From NCBI GenBank assembly GCA_037962975.1, contig CM075676.1:47788001-47852000 (forward strand): a DNA stretch of 64,000 bases, given 5' to 3'. Origin of the DNA: Clitoria ternatea. Taxonomy: Eukaryota; Streptophyta; Magnoliopsida; Fabales; Fabaceae. The notes beneath the pieces are model-generated. The model was not told the DNA's origin and made no database searches. It was given only the letters and a program-made list of their open reading frames with translations. The position numbers were made by a program, and so were the translations under genes. Positions 22,990-33,636 of this stretch are shown one piece after another (position 1 is the first letter of the stretch; each line of letters starts with the position of its first letter).

Positions 22990-25480
22990 TGGAATGAATC
23001 TTTTTTATACTGAATTCTAATTTAGAATAGTCAAATTCGAATAGAATGGCTCCAAAATAATCAGAACCGAGCGAAATAACTCAGAATGAAGCTTTTCCAA
23101 GTGAAATACAGCCCTGGTGGAGATAAATCCGAGTGGAAAAACTCAAAAATGATCAAATCCGAGTCAAAATGAAGCATTTCCGAGTGGAATGACCCAAAAA
23201 TGATCAAATCCGAGTGGATAGCTCCCCTGCCAAGCCAGTCCGAGTGGAATGTGCGCCTGTTGGATCAAATCCGAGTAAAATTACTCAGAATATATCATTT
23301 CCGAGTGGCATGTGCCCCTGTTAGAGTAAATCCGAGTGAAATGACTCAGATTTCATCCATCCCGAATAAAAAATAACCCTTTTAGAGGAGAATCCGAGTG
23401 GAAAATCCCCTACTGCAACCAATCCAAGTGGAAAAGGGGACTGACCTTGAATAGATGCTGCCCAAAGCTATTTTCCGAGTGAAATGATTGCTGATTGAAG
23501 TAAATCCGAGTGAGTATCACTCAATTGGAGGGGAATCCGAATTGAAAATACCCAAATTCCAAGTTCTGAGTGAGGAGAAAGTCGTTTCCGAGTGAAAATT
23601 GCCAAAATCTCAACTTCTGAGTGAGGAGAGAGTTGTTTCCGAGTGAAACTGCCCAAGATTCCATTTTCTGACTGGAAAGCAAGACTGAATCTGAGCGGGT
23701 TGAGGTTTACTTCCCAAACCGGTTGACAACATGCCGAGTGAAGCTTCAAGCAGAAGGATTGCCGAGCAAGATTTCAAAGTCTTTTAAAGAACATAAACCG
23801 TTGCCGATTGAGCCATTTATCCTCACCGAATCGTCTTTCAAAGTCAAAAACCGACTGAATCCTGCACCAATTCCGAGTCATCCTTGTCAGTCAGTTTTCT
23901 TAGCCAATCTTCACTCATCCTTCAAATAAGGAGCCGACTGGATCATTTGCCCCAATTCCGAGTCAATCCCTTCAAATCAATCCCGAACCATTACTCTTTG
24001 AACCAATTCCGAGTCACATTTCACACAATTTCCGAGCCATTTTAGTCAGCACCGAGTGAGCCATCCTCTCACTCGATTTTTGAGTGACTTTCCCCCATTC
24101 CCGAGTGAAGTTCACCCAATTCCGAGTCATCCTTTACTCATTTCTGAGTCTTTCTCTTCGATTTTCAATCGGCTCCGAGTCATCCTTTACCGAATCGATT
24201 TTCAATCTTCGATCGGTTTTTGAGTAACACCCATTCCCTTGTCATCCCTCCTCAAGCCAATTACCAAGCCCACTTCCACTCTTTCAACCATTTCCACTCA
24301 ACCTCCAAGTCACTTTTTACCTATTTTAGTCGGTTCTGAGTTACTTGTCACTCGGTTCCGATTGAATGTTTCACAGCAGCCTCACACCAAGTAAAACATA
24401 TACTCGGCCTTTCATAGGAGGACTCTTCCCAGAAGAATTCTCACTCGGAAAGGTGTATTTTTCACTCGGCCTTCTACGGGAAATGCTTCATTCCACTCGG
24501 AATTGACTCCAATATGGATGAATACTGACTGGGAGGCTGATCCGAGCCATCCTCACTCGGATTGACACTATTTTCACTCGGATCTCAATCATCCTCTCTC
24601 GGATTGCACATGCTGACCTGGATTCCACCACCCAAGTGGATCCAGGAATCCTGGGGTGGCTGGCAGACAAGGGGCGGAAGTGGAGGAATTAAAAATTCCC
24701 ACCAGCCGCTGTTCCCCACTACCAAGACCGAGTGGAAGCCTGAGCTGGCATTCCACTCGGAGTGGAAGGCTGAGTTGGCTTTCCACTCGGAAAGGCCTAT
24801 AAATAGGCAAGGGATTGAAGCGTTGGGGGATTCAGGCATTCTTAGAGGAAAAACTTTGCCTAAGCCTTGATTCTCTCTCCCACACACACTGCGCAGCCCC
24901 TCACAGCACCCAACATCCTCATCCTCTCTCTCTCTCACACGTCCAGCCCCTTTCAGCCACCAAATATCTCCCAGCACCCTCCTCTCACCCTTTCCAACAA
25001 CCCTCACTCATCCTTCTTCTCACCTAAATCGAGCTCCTCTCTCACACATCCAGCCCCTTTCAGCCACCAAATACCTCCCAGCACCCTCCTCTCACCTTTT
25101 CCAACAGCCCCCACGCATCCCCCTCAAGTCCACTAAATCCGACCTCCTCACTCCTCTCAACTCCAACACTGTCCCTCTTCTTACTCAGTCTCACTCGGTA
25201 TCTCACTTCTCACACGGTAAGCTACTACTTTCACTCAGTATTTTCCCATTTCATTCGGTTTTACCATTTTTTTTACTCGGTTTTACCATTTTTTTACTCG
25301 GTTTTCCTCTTTTTCACTCGGTTTTTGCCATTTTCACTCGGGTTTATGCTTTTATCACTCGGTTTTACCATTTTTACTCGGTTTCCTCCATTTCCACTCG
25401 GTTTTTTTCATTTTCACTCGGTTTTTCCCTCTTTTTCACTCGGTTTTCCCTTCTCCCACTCGGTTTTCACTCATTTTTCC
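22990..25480. repeat. CCGAGTG / CACTCGG motif field in the Ogre 5' LTR
   Basis: Dozens of copies of (T)CCGAGTGGAA-like motifs face forward over about 23040-24180. The inverse, CACTCGG, prevails from about 24340 to 25475, including a run of CACTCGGTTTT units. Mixed copies occur at about 24727-24790, directly upstream of the TATA box. The 3' LTR carries the same arrangement (about 56740-59215). Confidence 0.9.
24798..24806 (+). promoter_or_regulatory. TATA box of the Ogre 5' LTR
   Basis: TATAAATAG follows CACTCGGAAAGGCC and precedes a pyrimidine-rich leader. It is conserved in the 3' LTR at 58545-58553. Transcription would be expected to start about 30 bp downstream; this is inferred, not shown. 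Confidence 0.75.
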
Positions 25481-25647
25481 TTCTGTTTTCTGAACTTACT
25501 ATTTCCCTTCCTCTTTTGTAGCTTCTGCTACCTTCCCCTTTCGCTTCATAGTAAAATATAATAAAGGGAAATAAATGCTTACTATGTTTTCTTTCAAATC
25601 TAAATAAAAATAAAAAAAAGAAACAAATCATTTTTAAACAGTGTCGT

Positions 25648-25663
25648 ACGGGAGCACTCCCGT
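25648..25663 (+). other. Perfect short hairpin in the Ogre LTR leader
   Basis: ACGGGAG-CA-CTCCCGT can pair over 7 bp with a 2-base loop in DNA, or a slightly opened loop in RNA. It is present unchanged at 59398-59413 in the other LTR. It lies downstream of the AATAAA-like motifs at about 25559-25575. Confidence 0.6.
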
Positions 25664-25929
25664 CTACACAACCTCTTTAGGATTCGTACACGTGCGAAGA
25701 ACTTCGCCTTGTACGAGTTCCCCACCTCAGTGACATCCATCATCATCTCCCAAGTCTTTTCCTAAAAGAAAAACACTCAGAACTACGTAACCTTGATTTC
25801 TTGATAATTCAAGAATACGTAGGAGCAGGACCTCAACTCCTGTCGGGCCCATCTTTCTTATTTCTTTTTATTGGTTTATTTCCTCACTTTCATGTTTCTT
25901 TCATAAATGTTCTTTTTTGGTCGCTTCCG

Positions 25930-26165
25930 TGAAAATCAATTTAGACGTGACGTCTTGTTGATTTCCCCCTAGTTTTTTCTCAAGCCTTGCCATAATTCAT
26001 AGGGGAGAGATACTTAGGACGAGACGTCCCGTTTATCTCTTCCCTATACCTTTTTTTTTCTCTTTCAAGAACGTCTAATTTAGGCATGATGCCTTATTAG
26101 CATTCTCTTCCCTTCTCTGTCTCATATCGAAGTTGAGTTTAATTCGGATGAAACGTCCCATTGAC
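25930..26165. repeat. GACGTC-type repeats in the Ogre LTR
   Basis: Four units spaced about 60-80 bp apart contain TTAGACGTGACGTC, TAGGACGAGACGTCCC, TAGGCATGATGCC and TTCGGATGAAACGTCCC, each followed by a pyrimidine-rich TCTCTTCCC-like tract. They resemble the 60-bp repeat of the 3' UTR (55637-55820). Confidence 0.75.
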
Positions 26166-26517
26166 CTCGCTTCGACATTCTATGTTTGTACAGTTCTCTC
26201 ACTTCATTCTATCGTTTTTAAAATAAAAAAGATACAACAATAAAAGGGAAGAAATAAACCATCTTTTGTAAGGCTATTTATGTTGCACATTTTCAATCTT
26301 GGTACTGTTTTTGGACAGGCGATGTAGGGTGCTAATACCTTCCCTACTCGTAACCGACTCCCGAACTTGAATCTCAATTTTTAACCAGTGCTTTATTGAA
26401 CTTAGTTTTTTCTAATGTTTTTCCTATGGATAAAAACGTTGGTGGCGACTCCCTGTTTCATTCTACACTATCCTTCTTTCTTTCTCGCCGCGCCGTCGTG
26501 ATCCAGGTTACGACAGA

Positions 26518-26535
26518 TGGCGACTCCGCTGGGGA
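26518..26535 (+). promoter_or_regulatory. Ogre primer binding site
   Basis: TGGCGACTCCGCTGGGGA starts 2 bp after the 5' LTR, where a tRNA 3' end would prime minus-strand synthesis. Ogre/Tat elements are known to use tRNA-Arg; I did not check the exact tRNA match. Confidence 0.85.
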
Positions 26536-27603
26536 AACTTAAGAGAGTCAGGCCAGTTTGGTTGAAAGCGCGTTTTTTTATATAGCCTTTGTTTAGCTTG
26601 GATTTCTCCCCCTTGTTTTTATTTTCCGTTGATTGTTGTGAATGTTCATTATTGTTTTAAATTGCATCTTGTTATTTGCTTTATTGTCCATGTTCTATAT
26701 GATTGTTGAACCCTAGGGAGGAAAACTATGTTACTTTTCTGCAATCATTGAACCCTAGGGTAGACGACTTTGTATATTTATTCTGTGTTTGTTCTTTGTG
26801 CAGAATGAGGTAAGGTAAAAGGTATTGAATGCCCTTTCACACACTACACTCACAAATTACTCGCACACACTTATGAGTGGCGCCCTATACCCGGGCCCCA
26901 AATGAAACTTAAGTTAGGAGGGGTTGGTATACAGAATCGTATAGGATGTACTTCCTATCCGGTGTTCGTGAGAACCCCAACTAGAGTTTGACCTCTTGTG
27001 ACATGCGCACCTAGTGGTTCCCCACTGTTGCGTCCCTGTCATGGGTAGGATCTTGGCTCTAGTGACCTTCTAGAAGTCTAGTATAAGCCACCCGGTATGG
27101 AGAGTCACTTTTAGATAAGCCCTAGGGTCTAGAGGAAACCTTCAACAAAACCTGACTTAGGCCACAAAAGGGCAAATTTTACTTTACCTTATGTCATTTT
27201 CACTTTCCTGTTATTAAAGAGGGATTATCTATCACCCAAAGATTCGATTAGTCAAAATCTTTGGAAAACATAAGTATTCTTCGGGTGAATGGATGATTTT
27301 TTTTGTCATGTAACTCTAGTCAGAAGTCATAGGTTCTCTTAATCGTCAAAAAAAAAATCCACACACAAAAAAAATTTTTATAATTCATTTCCCTCTGGTT
27401 GAAGTGGCAATGACGATTGGGAAAAACCTACGACTTTTGAGCTCGCATGAGTTTTAAAAATCCATGTTCTCCCCACTTTTTTTAACTTGTATCAAATCCC
27501 GGGGAGGAACATTGGTTTTTAGGACTTGATAATAGCTGATTCCATTTTTTGTCTTGATGTTCGCAGGGGACGATTCCGAATTTGTTGGTATTTCTAAGAC
27601 AGT
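26536..27603 (+). other. Ogre 5' untranslated leader
   Basis: About 1.1 kb without a useful ORF between the primer site and ORF1. It includes a GC-richer part near 26875-27130. A possible splice acceptor (TTCGCAG) lies at about 27560 just before ORF1, so part of the leader might be an intron; this is inference. Confidence 0.6.
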
Positions 27604-29544
27604 ATGGAAATTAACATGGGACACAGTAATTATGATATAGGGGTGACTGAATTAAAGAAGTTATTGCACCTCAAGGCTAGAAAGGTCAATACTGACAGTT
27701 TACATGCAGTAGGGAGAAAACTGAGCTTGACACAGAAGATGACTTTCGCAAGGAAGTATGGGAAGATCCTGAAACTTTTGGAGGTAGACGTCCAAATAGA
27801 AGCCATCACAGCTCTGGCTCAATTCTATGACCCACCTCTCCGCTGTTTCATTTTTCAAGACTTTCAACTGGCACCCTCCATAGAAGAATTTGAATAAATA
27901 TTGGGGATGCCAATGGAGGGACAGATTCCTTATCGCCATTTGGACCATCATGCGTCAGTCACTTCTGTCGCTCGTATTTTGAAGGTCCATCCTGAAATGT
28001 TAAAAGGAGTACAAATGAACAGAAACCAGATTCCCGGATTTACTAGGGAATTTCTGGAGAAGCACATGCATGTCCTGGCAGAGAGGGAAGAATGGGAAGC
28101 TTTCATTGATACCTTGGCTCTCACTATTTACGGAGTTGTCTTATTCCCTAACTTAGACAACTACGTAGATTATGATGCTATAGGTGTCTTCACCGCTCGC
28201 AAGCACATACTGGAAAATCCCGTCACAGCAGTATTGGCCAATGTCTATTGCACCTTGGATTTCTGCCATACCCAAGGAGGAAAGAGGATTATTTGTTGTT
28301 TGCCTATTCTATATGTGTGGCTCACATCCCACGCTTTTCATCAACTATGCAAAGCCGAGTGTCCCATCTCTGATTTGAAGTTGTGTCAGTTGGCAACGAA
28401 GAATGGGCGTGAGTGGGCTAATCACCTTGTAGGCCTTACAGCAGAAAAGGTGAGGTGGTGTCCTCAATGGCTAGAAGTTGAGTCCATCATTTATAGCTGT
28501 GGGGGATATCCAAATGTTCCTCTAATGGGGACACAAGGTTGCATCAATTATAATCCTGTTATTGCTAAGCGGCAATTGGTTTATCCTCTACTTGGGCCGC
28601 TGGACGAAGCACTACTTACTCCTTTCGTTCTGTACTATGCGAATGGGAATTACACCTCCACTATTCAGGACATAGCCAATGCCTGGAAGAAGGTCCATAG
28701 GATGGGCAAAGAACTGGGAGCACGAAGCCACGCTGTGAGAGTTGAATACTTAGATTGGGTGGTGAACAGAGTCTCCATCGTGAAATTGCCTTTCAAGAGC
28801 CCTTCATACCAACCTGAGGACACAGTTCCTCCGCCGTGCATTGTGGAGGACAAGGTTACCATATCGCTAAAAGCCCAAGTAGAAGAGCTAAAGACAAGGA
28901 ATCAAAAACTGGAAGAAGATCTCCTGAAGTGCCAACAAGAGTGCGCCCTCCATAGGAAAGAGAATTCTGAAGGAAGGCATGCTATGGAAGAAATGCGGAA
29001 AAAGAGAAAGATTGATGAAGATTACAGAATAAAACAAGATCAATGCCTTCGGGCGGCTAATTCGCAGTTAAAGATGAAAGGTCAACAGAGCGATGCTGTA
29101 TTGGCCGAAAAACAAACTTTGAAGGATATGCTGGTACGATCCAAGGAGAAGGAAAAGGAGGCTTTGGTGCAGAAAGAGATGTTACAAACCCAAGTCCGTA
29201 AATTGGAACTACAGCTAGAGGAAGTAATAAATGCCTGCGAACAAGAGATAAACACAGAGCATAAAAAAGCCCTTGATGCTGAACGACATTGCCAGGAGAC
29301 TACACAGGCTCTGAGGGTAGAGTTGGCCCAAAGTGACGAAATCGTTCATTCATGGATGGATCGTTTTTCTAAATTGGCTTACCTAGCCAATGGAGTCCTG
29401 GAAGATTTTCCCTCAATGTTGGAGCTAGCCGAAGGCATGGTCAATCCCCTATCCACTCCCAAAGAGATATCCTCATTTCTGAGCTATTGCCAGGAAAGAC
29501 TGTGTAAAATGAGGGCCATGATTGCCCGAGCCAGGAGTGGCTAA
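27604..29544 (+). pseudogene. Ogre ORF1 (extra ORF upstream of gag), one in-frame stop
   Basis: Two parts in one frame, 27604-27897 and 27901-29544, are separated by a single TAA at 27895-27897; together they span about 646 codons. The first two thirds are globular with tryptophan and tyrosine-rich stretches (TLALTIYGVVLFPNLDNYVD, YVWLTSHAFH). From about residue 415 onward the protein is a long charged coiled coil (VEELKTRNQKLEEDLLKCQQ and similar heptads). An ORF of unknown function before gag is a defining trait of Ogre elements; it resembles plant retroelement proteins annotated as DUF7745-like, which I cannot confirm here. The stop fits CAA to TAA. No catalytic motif is visible. Confidence 0.8.
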
Positions 29545-29822
29545 AGTTTTGTAATCTGAATCTTTCTAGCAACATTGTATTATTTGGGAGAATAAAATAA
29601 TGAAGCTCTTTTCATCCCCACAAGTCGTCTCATGTTAATTTCTAATATACTGTTATACCGAGTACTTTTGAACGTGACGTTTTGGGGAAAGGTTGAGGAA
29701 TACGTGTCAAATTCGGAATTGTATCCCGCGTGTGCCCATTTATTTTTCTTTTATCTTCTTTAACTGTTCCCTTTATTTTCCTAACCATTTGTCGTGATTC
29801 TTTAGACACTACGGGTAAGCAT

Positions 29823-32214
29823 CCCTACGCAACCAGGCTCAGAAAGAAACTCATGGCCGAAATAGAGCAAGAGAATAAGAACCTCAGAGCTGAGGTCAAT
29901 CAGTTGAAAGAACAAATGGCTGAAATGGCCAAGATGTTCGAAAGGAGAATCACAGAAAGGGATTCTTTAGCGGAAGTTGAAAATGCTAGGCAGCAATCTC
30001 CCATTCCCCAACTCGCGCAAGGTCATGCTGGAGGACCAAGCTCAAACCCTGCGGGGCCTACTGTTACCGTTCGCCTTGGTAAGTCGAACCCTGCCATTGT
30101 TCAACAACACACTTTTGTTGATAAAGAAGGGAATGTCATACCTTTCCCACAGTATGGGTTACCCCCGGGCTATTTCCCGCCACTCCAAGAGGAGCCAGAT
30201 TATCAGGAAACAATCCTTCACGCGGCTCAACCAAACATCCCACCTGTCTGAAATCCTCAAACGATTCTGGTCCATACACAGGCTGAACAACCACAAGCTG
30301 CCCAAGCCACAGCTGGACACCAAGCCTCAATTCTGAATGAGAGCCCAGCACATGTTGACCGACCAGTCAGGAGTGCTAGTCACTATGTTGTTGCAGGTCC
30401 AAGTACTGCCACTGCTGCTACCCAGGAAGGAAGATTAGAGTTCTTGGAAAGGCGTTTAAGGGAAATGGATGGAATGAATCGATTTGGATTAGGCAATGCT
30501 GCATAACTCTGTCTAATTCCCAACGTTGTTATTCCTCCCAAATTCAAAACGCCCGAATTTGATAAGTATCGGGGGCTGACATGTCCGAAAAACCATCTTA
30601 CCATGTACTGCCGGAAGATGGCTTCGCATGCCTCCAATGACTCTCTGCTCATCCATTGTTTTCAAGATAGTTTGGCTGGAGCGCCTCTGACCTGGTACAA
30701 CCATCTTGAACAATCTCGTATACGCTGTTGGGAGGATCTGGCAGATGCTTTCATGCAACAGTATAAGTACAATTTGGACATGGCGCCAGACAGAGTACAA
30801 TTGCAGAACATGTCCAAGAAAGACAACGAGACGTTCAAAGAATACGCCCAATGATGGCGTGAAGTAGCAGCGCAAGTTGACCTACCTCTGTCTGAGAAAT
30901 AGGTGATCTCGACATTTATTGACACACTCCAATCGCCATTCTATGACAAGATGATTGGAAGTATTTCATCCCACTTCTCCGATATCGTCACTATCGGAGA
31001 AAGAATAGAGAATGGCCTCCGGACAGGGAAGATCGCCTGAGGTCCAGCTGGGGTTAATGCAGCAAGAAGACCCTCCCATGGGGAAGGAAAGAGAAGAGAG
31101 GGAGAGACTAATCTAATCTCCCATAATCAGAGAAGGAACCAGCCCAGACCACCTACCCCGGTTGCCTTTCCATCAACCTATCATAATACACCATATCCAT
31201 ATGTGGCTGCAGTTCAAACACCACATCCACCACATTTCCGCCCACCTGTTATGCGACCGCCTGCACCACTACAGGCACCATATCAACCACCACAAGCGCC
31301 GTACCAACAGCCACAAATGAACCCGCCAAATCTAAATCAGAGAAGACAAAACAATGACCGTGCCCCACCGCAATTTGATCCGATCCCCATCTCTTACACA
31401 GAGCTTCTCACTTACCTCATCAAAAACACGATGGTAGTACCATGCCCTCTAAAGCCACTTCAACCGCCATATCCTAGAGGGTATGACCCAAACGCACGGT
31501 GTGATTACCACGCTGGTGCACCGGGACATTCTACTGAGATTTGCCTGGCACTGAAGTTTAAGGTAAGGGACCTCATCCGGGCCGACTAGATAAGCTTTAA
31601 AGAAGGGAGCCCAAGTGTGACAACCAATCCCCTTCCAAACCATAAAGGACCGGATGTCAACGCTATAGAGGGGGATGAAGATTGCATTTCCAAAGTAGAG
31701 GACATCCAAATGCCTTTGGAAATCATACACTCCCATATGCTGAAGGTGGGATTAATAGAAGGGTCATGGGATGAAGAGTATAATGACCTCCAGTCCGCAA
31801 AGCGAAGGGGCTTCCAAGAAACCCTTCAAAGACTCATGAATGCTCGAGTCATAGAGGTCTGCAGGCACCGTGAAGGACAAATAAATATGGTACAGGGACA
31901 TGGTAAGGCATGAGTTCCGAAACCCCTGGTCGTATACTATAACAAGGATACGCCAGCGGCTTCGGCTCCTGCCAAGACTGTCTTCACGGTGAAGGCACCA
32001 ACCCCTTTCCCCTTCCAAAGTTCCCACGCTGTGCCATGGAGGTACAATACAGATATGGTCGTCACCAATCCAGAGGCGGTCAACTCCATACCATCCTCCT
32101 CTATTACAAATATAACCGGAGTAGGAAGAATGACACGGAGTGGAAGGATATATACGCCACCTGAGCCCAAATAAGGCAAGACTACCGGAGAAGGAAAAAC
32201 TGGGAAAGAAATAG
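29823..32214 (+). pseudogene. Ogre gag, interrupted by several stops
   Basis: One frame is readable from LRKKLMAEIEQENKNLRAEV (coiled coil) through EFLERRLREMDG, PPKFKTPEFDKYRGLTCP, GAPLTWYNHLEQSRIRCWED and FMQQYKYNLDMAPDR to a proline-rich linker and a zinc-knuckle-like CDYHAGAPGHSTEIC at about 31500. These are the capsid and nucleocapsid parts of a Tat-type gag, forming the cytoplasmic virus-like particle. The frame is broken by stops at 30249, 30504, 30852, 30900, 31038, 31587, 31911 and beyond; most fit C-to-T change from CGA, CAA or CAG. The protease continues in another frame, so a shift lies at about 32200. Confidence 0.85.
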
Positions 32215-32236
32215 CCTCTGGTGAAACAAAGGGGCT

Positions 32237-33430
32237 GTGACTGAAGAGGAAGCCAAGGAATTTCTGAAGTTTATTCGCTATAGTGACTACCAGGTGTTGG
32301 ATCAATTGAATCACACCCCTGCAAAAATTTCCCTGTTGTCTTTGCTAATGAATTCTGAACCACATCGGAACACGTTAATGAAGGTGTTGAGTGAGGCGCA
32401 CGTGAAGCGTGATTTACCCGTCGAACAATTTGGGGGCATAGTGGGGCATATCGTTGCCAATAATTACTTGACCTTCACAGATGAGGAAGTACCTATCGAA
32501 GGAAGGGGGCACAACAAAGCCCTCCATATTTTTGTGAAATGTCAGGATTATATCCTGGCAAAAGTACTTGTGGATAATGGATCTTCTCTGAACGTCATAC
32601 CGAAATCCACGTTGGCAAAACTGCCTTTCGATGGAACATTCATGAGACCTAGCTCTATGGTTGTGCGGGCTTTTGATGGGACACGTAGGGAAGTCATTGG
32701 AGAAATCGAATTGCCTATACAAGTCGGACCCTGTACTTTCCAAGTACTCTTCCAAGTGATGGATATCGTGCCCGCCTATAGCTGTTTATTAGGGCGACCG
32801 TGGATCCATTCGGTGGGGGTGGTCCCCTCCACGCTGCATCAAAGACTAAAATTCATCATCAACAACAAGTTGGTGACTGTTTCTGGGGAGGAGGACCTTT
32901 TGGTCAGCAAACCCATATCCACTCCGTACATCGAGGCCGCCGAGGAAGCCCTCGAAACATCCTTCCAAGCCTTGGAGATTGCCAATGCAACAAGCGTTGT
33001 AAAGATGTCTTTCCCCAACGTACCTCTAATGGTGACGCTGAACATGTTGTGGAAAGGGTACCAACCCGAAAAAGGATTGGGGCGGGATTTAGAAGGCAGA
33101 ACCCAACCGGTGAGTCTCCCAGAAAATAAAAACAAATATGGCTTGGGATATAAGCCTACTGTGACGGATAAGAAAAGGGTTGAAGAGGAAAAGAAGGGGA
33201 GAAGAGTTGCTCGCCTTACTGGTCAAGAGATCAACATTGCGAGAATCCCTATCTGCAATCTCTATCAGAGCTTTAAGAGCGCCGGAGTGATATATCCGGA
33301 TCAAGTTGCCATGGTGGAGAATGAGCCTGACCTCAATGTGGAGCTGGTATATGCTTGCCATCCAGATCAAGAGCTGAGCAATTGGGAAGTCATGGAGTTC
33401 CCTACAATCATTAACGTTCTATTAGAGTAA
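32237..33430 (+). CDS. Ogre protease region with G-patch
   Basis: A 397-codon open frame without stops. An aspartic protease motif VLVDNGSSLNV lies near residue 110 (about 32568) and the second conserved LLGRPWIHS near residue 187; DNGSS in place of DTG or DSG is common in Tat proteases. A G-patch-like segment (GYQPEKGLGR and YGLGYKP) lies at about residues 275-305. The protein would mature the Gag-Pol polyprotein. The first codon is arbitrary because it continues gag across a frameshift. A stop at 33428 is followed by the presumed intron and RT. Confidence 0.8.
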   Translation: MTEEEAKEFLKFIRYSDYQVLDQLNHTPAKISLLSLLMNSEPHRNTLMKVLSEAHVKRDLPVEQFGGIVGHIVANNYLTFTDEEVPIEGRGHNKALHIFVKCQDYILAKVLVDNGSSLNVIPKSTLAKLPFDGTFMRPSSMVVRAFDGTRREVIGEIELPIQVGPCTFQVLFQVMDIVPAYSCLLGRPWIHSVGVVPSTLHQRLKFIINNKLVTVSGEEDLLVSKPISTPYIEAAEEALETSFQALEIANATSVVKMSFPNVPLMVTLNMLWKGYQPEKGLGRDLEGRTQPVSLPENKNKYGLGYKPTVTDKKRVEEEKKGRRVARLTGQEINIARIPICNLYQSFKSAGVIYPDQVAMVENEPDLNVELVYACHPDQELSNWEVMEFPTIINVLLE

Positions 33431-33636
33431 TCATTGTATTTCATAATTTAGTGGTCCCCTTGCTATGCCCAAGGCTCCGGGACCCATTTTGTAACAAGGG
33501 CAGGACTTGTTTATTTTATTTTTGAAAACCAATGAACACATTTTATTTCCCATCACCTCATCTTTGTGCACTCTATTTTTCTCAAACCTTTCACTTGTTT
33601 GTTCTCTTTTCACTTTATAATATAACCCGAATGCAG
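33431..33636 (+). other. Probable Ogre intron between protease and RT
   Basis: About 200 bp of T-rich noncoding DNA separates the protease stop from coding sequence that resumes after an acceptor-like ATGCAG (33636). Ogre elements are known to have an intron here that is removed to fuse gag-pro with RT. I could not point to a convincing GT donor, so the 5' edge is uncertain. Confidence 0.6.

Larger units (their letters stand above)
22961..26515 (+). repeat. Ogre 5' LTR
   Basis: Nearly identical to 56708-60266. U3 is packed with CCGAGTG and CACTCGG motifs; a TATA box lies at 24798; a pyrimidine-rich leader, a short hairpin (25648-25663) and four GACGTC-type repeats (25930-26165) follow. The frames inside (for example 24562-24870 and 24867-25136) recur in the other LTR and are not genes. 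Confidence 0.95.

Noticed and set aside
24562..25561. Open frames of 60-140 codons in the Ogre LTRs (and their twins at 58309-59243)
   Set aside because: They are duplicated in both LTRs, overlap on both strands, have no domains, and are composed of CACTCGG and CT-rich repeats.
27604..29544. ORF1 read as a host gene captured by the retrotransposon
   Set aside because: An ORF of this kind at this place is a standard part of Ogre elements.
32560..32600. Ogre protease DNGSS taken as a dead active site
   Set aside because: DNG in place of DSG or DTG is common in Tat/Ogre proteases, so it is not evidence of inactivation here.
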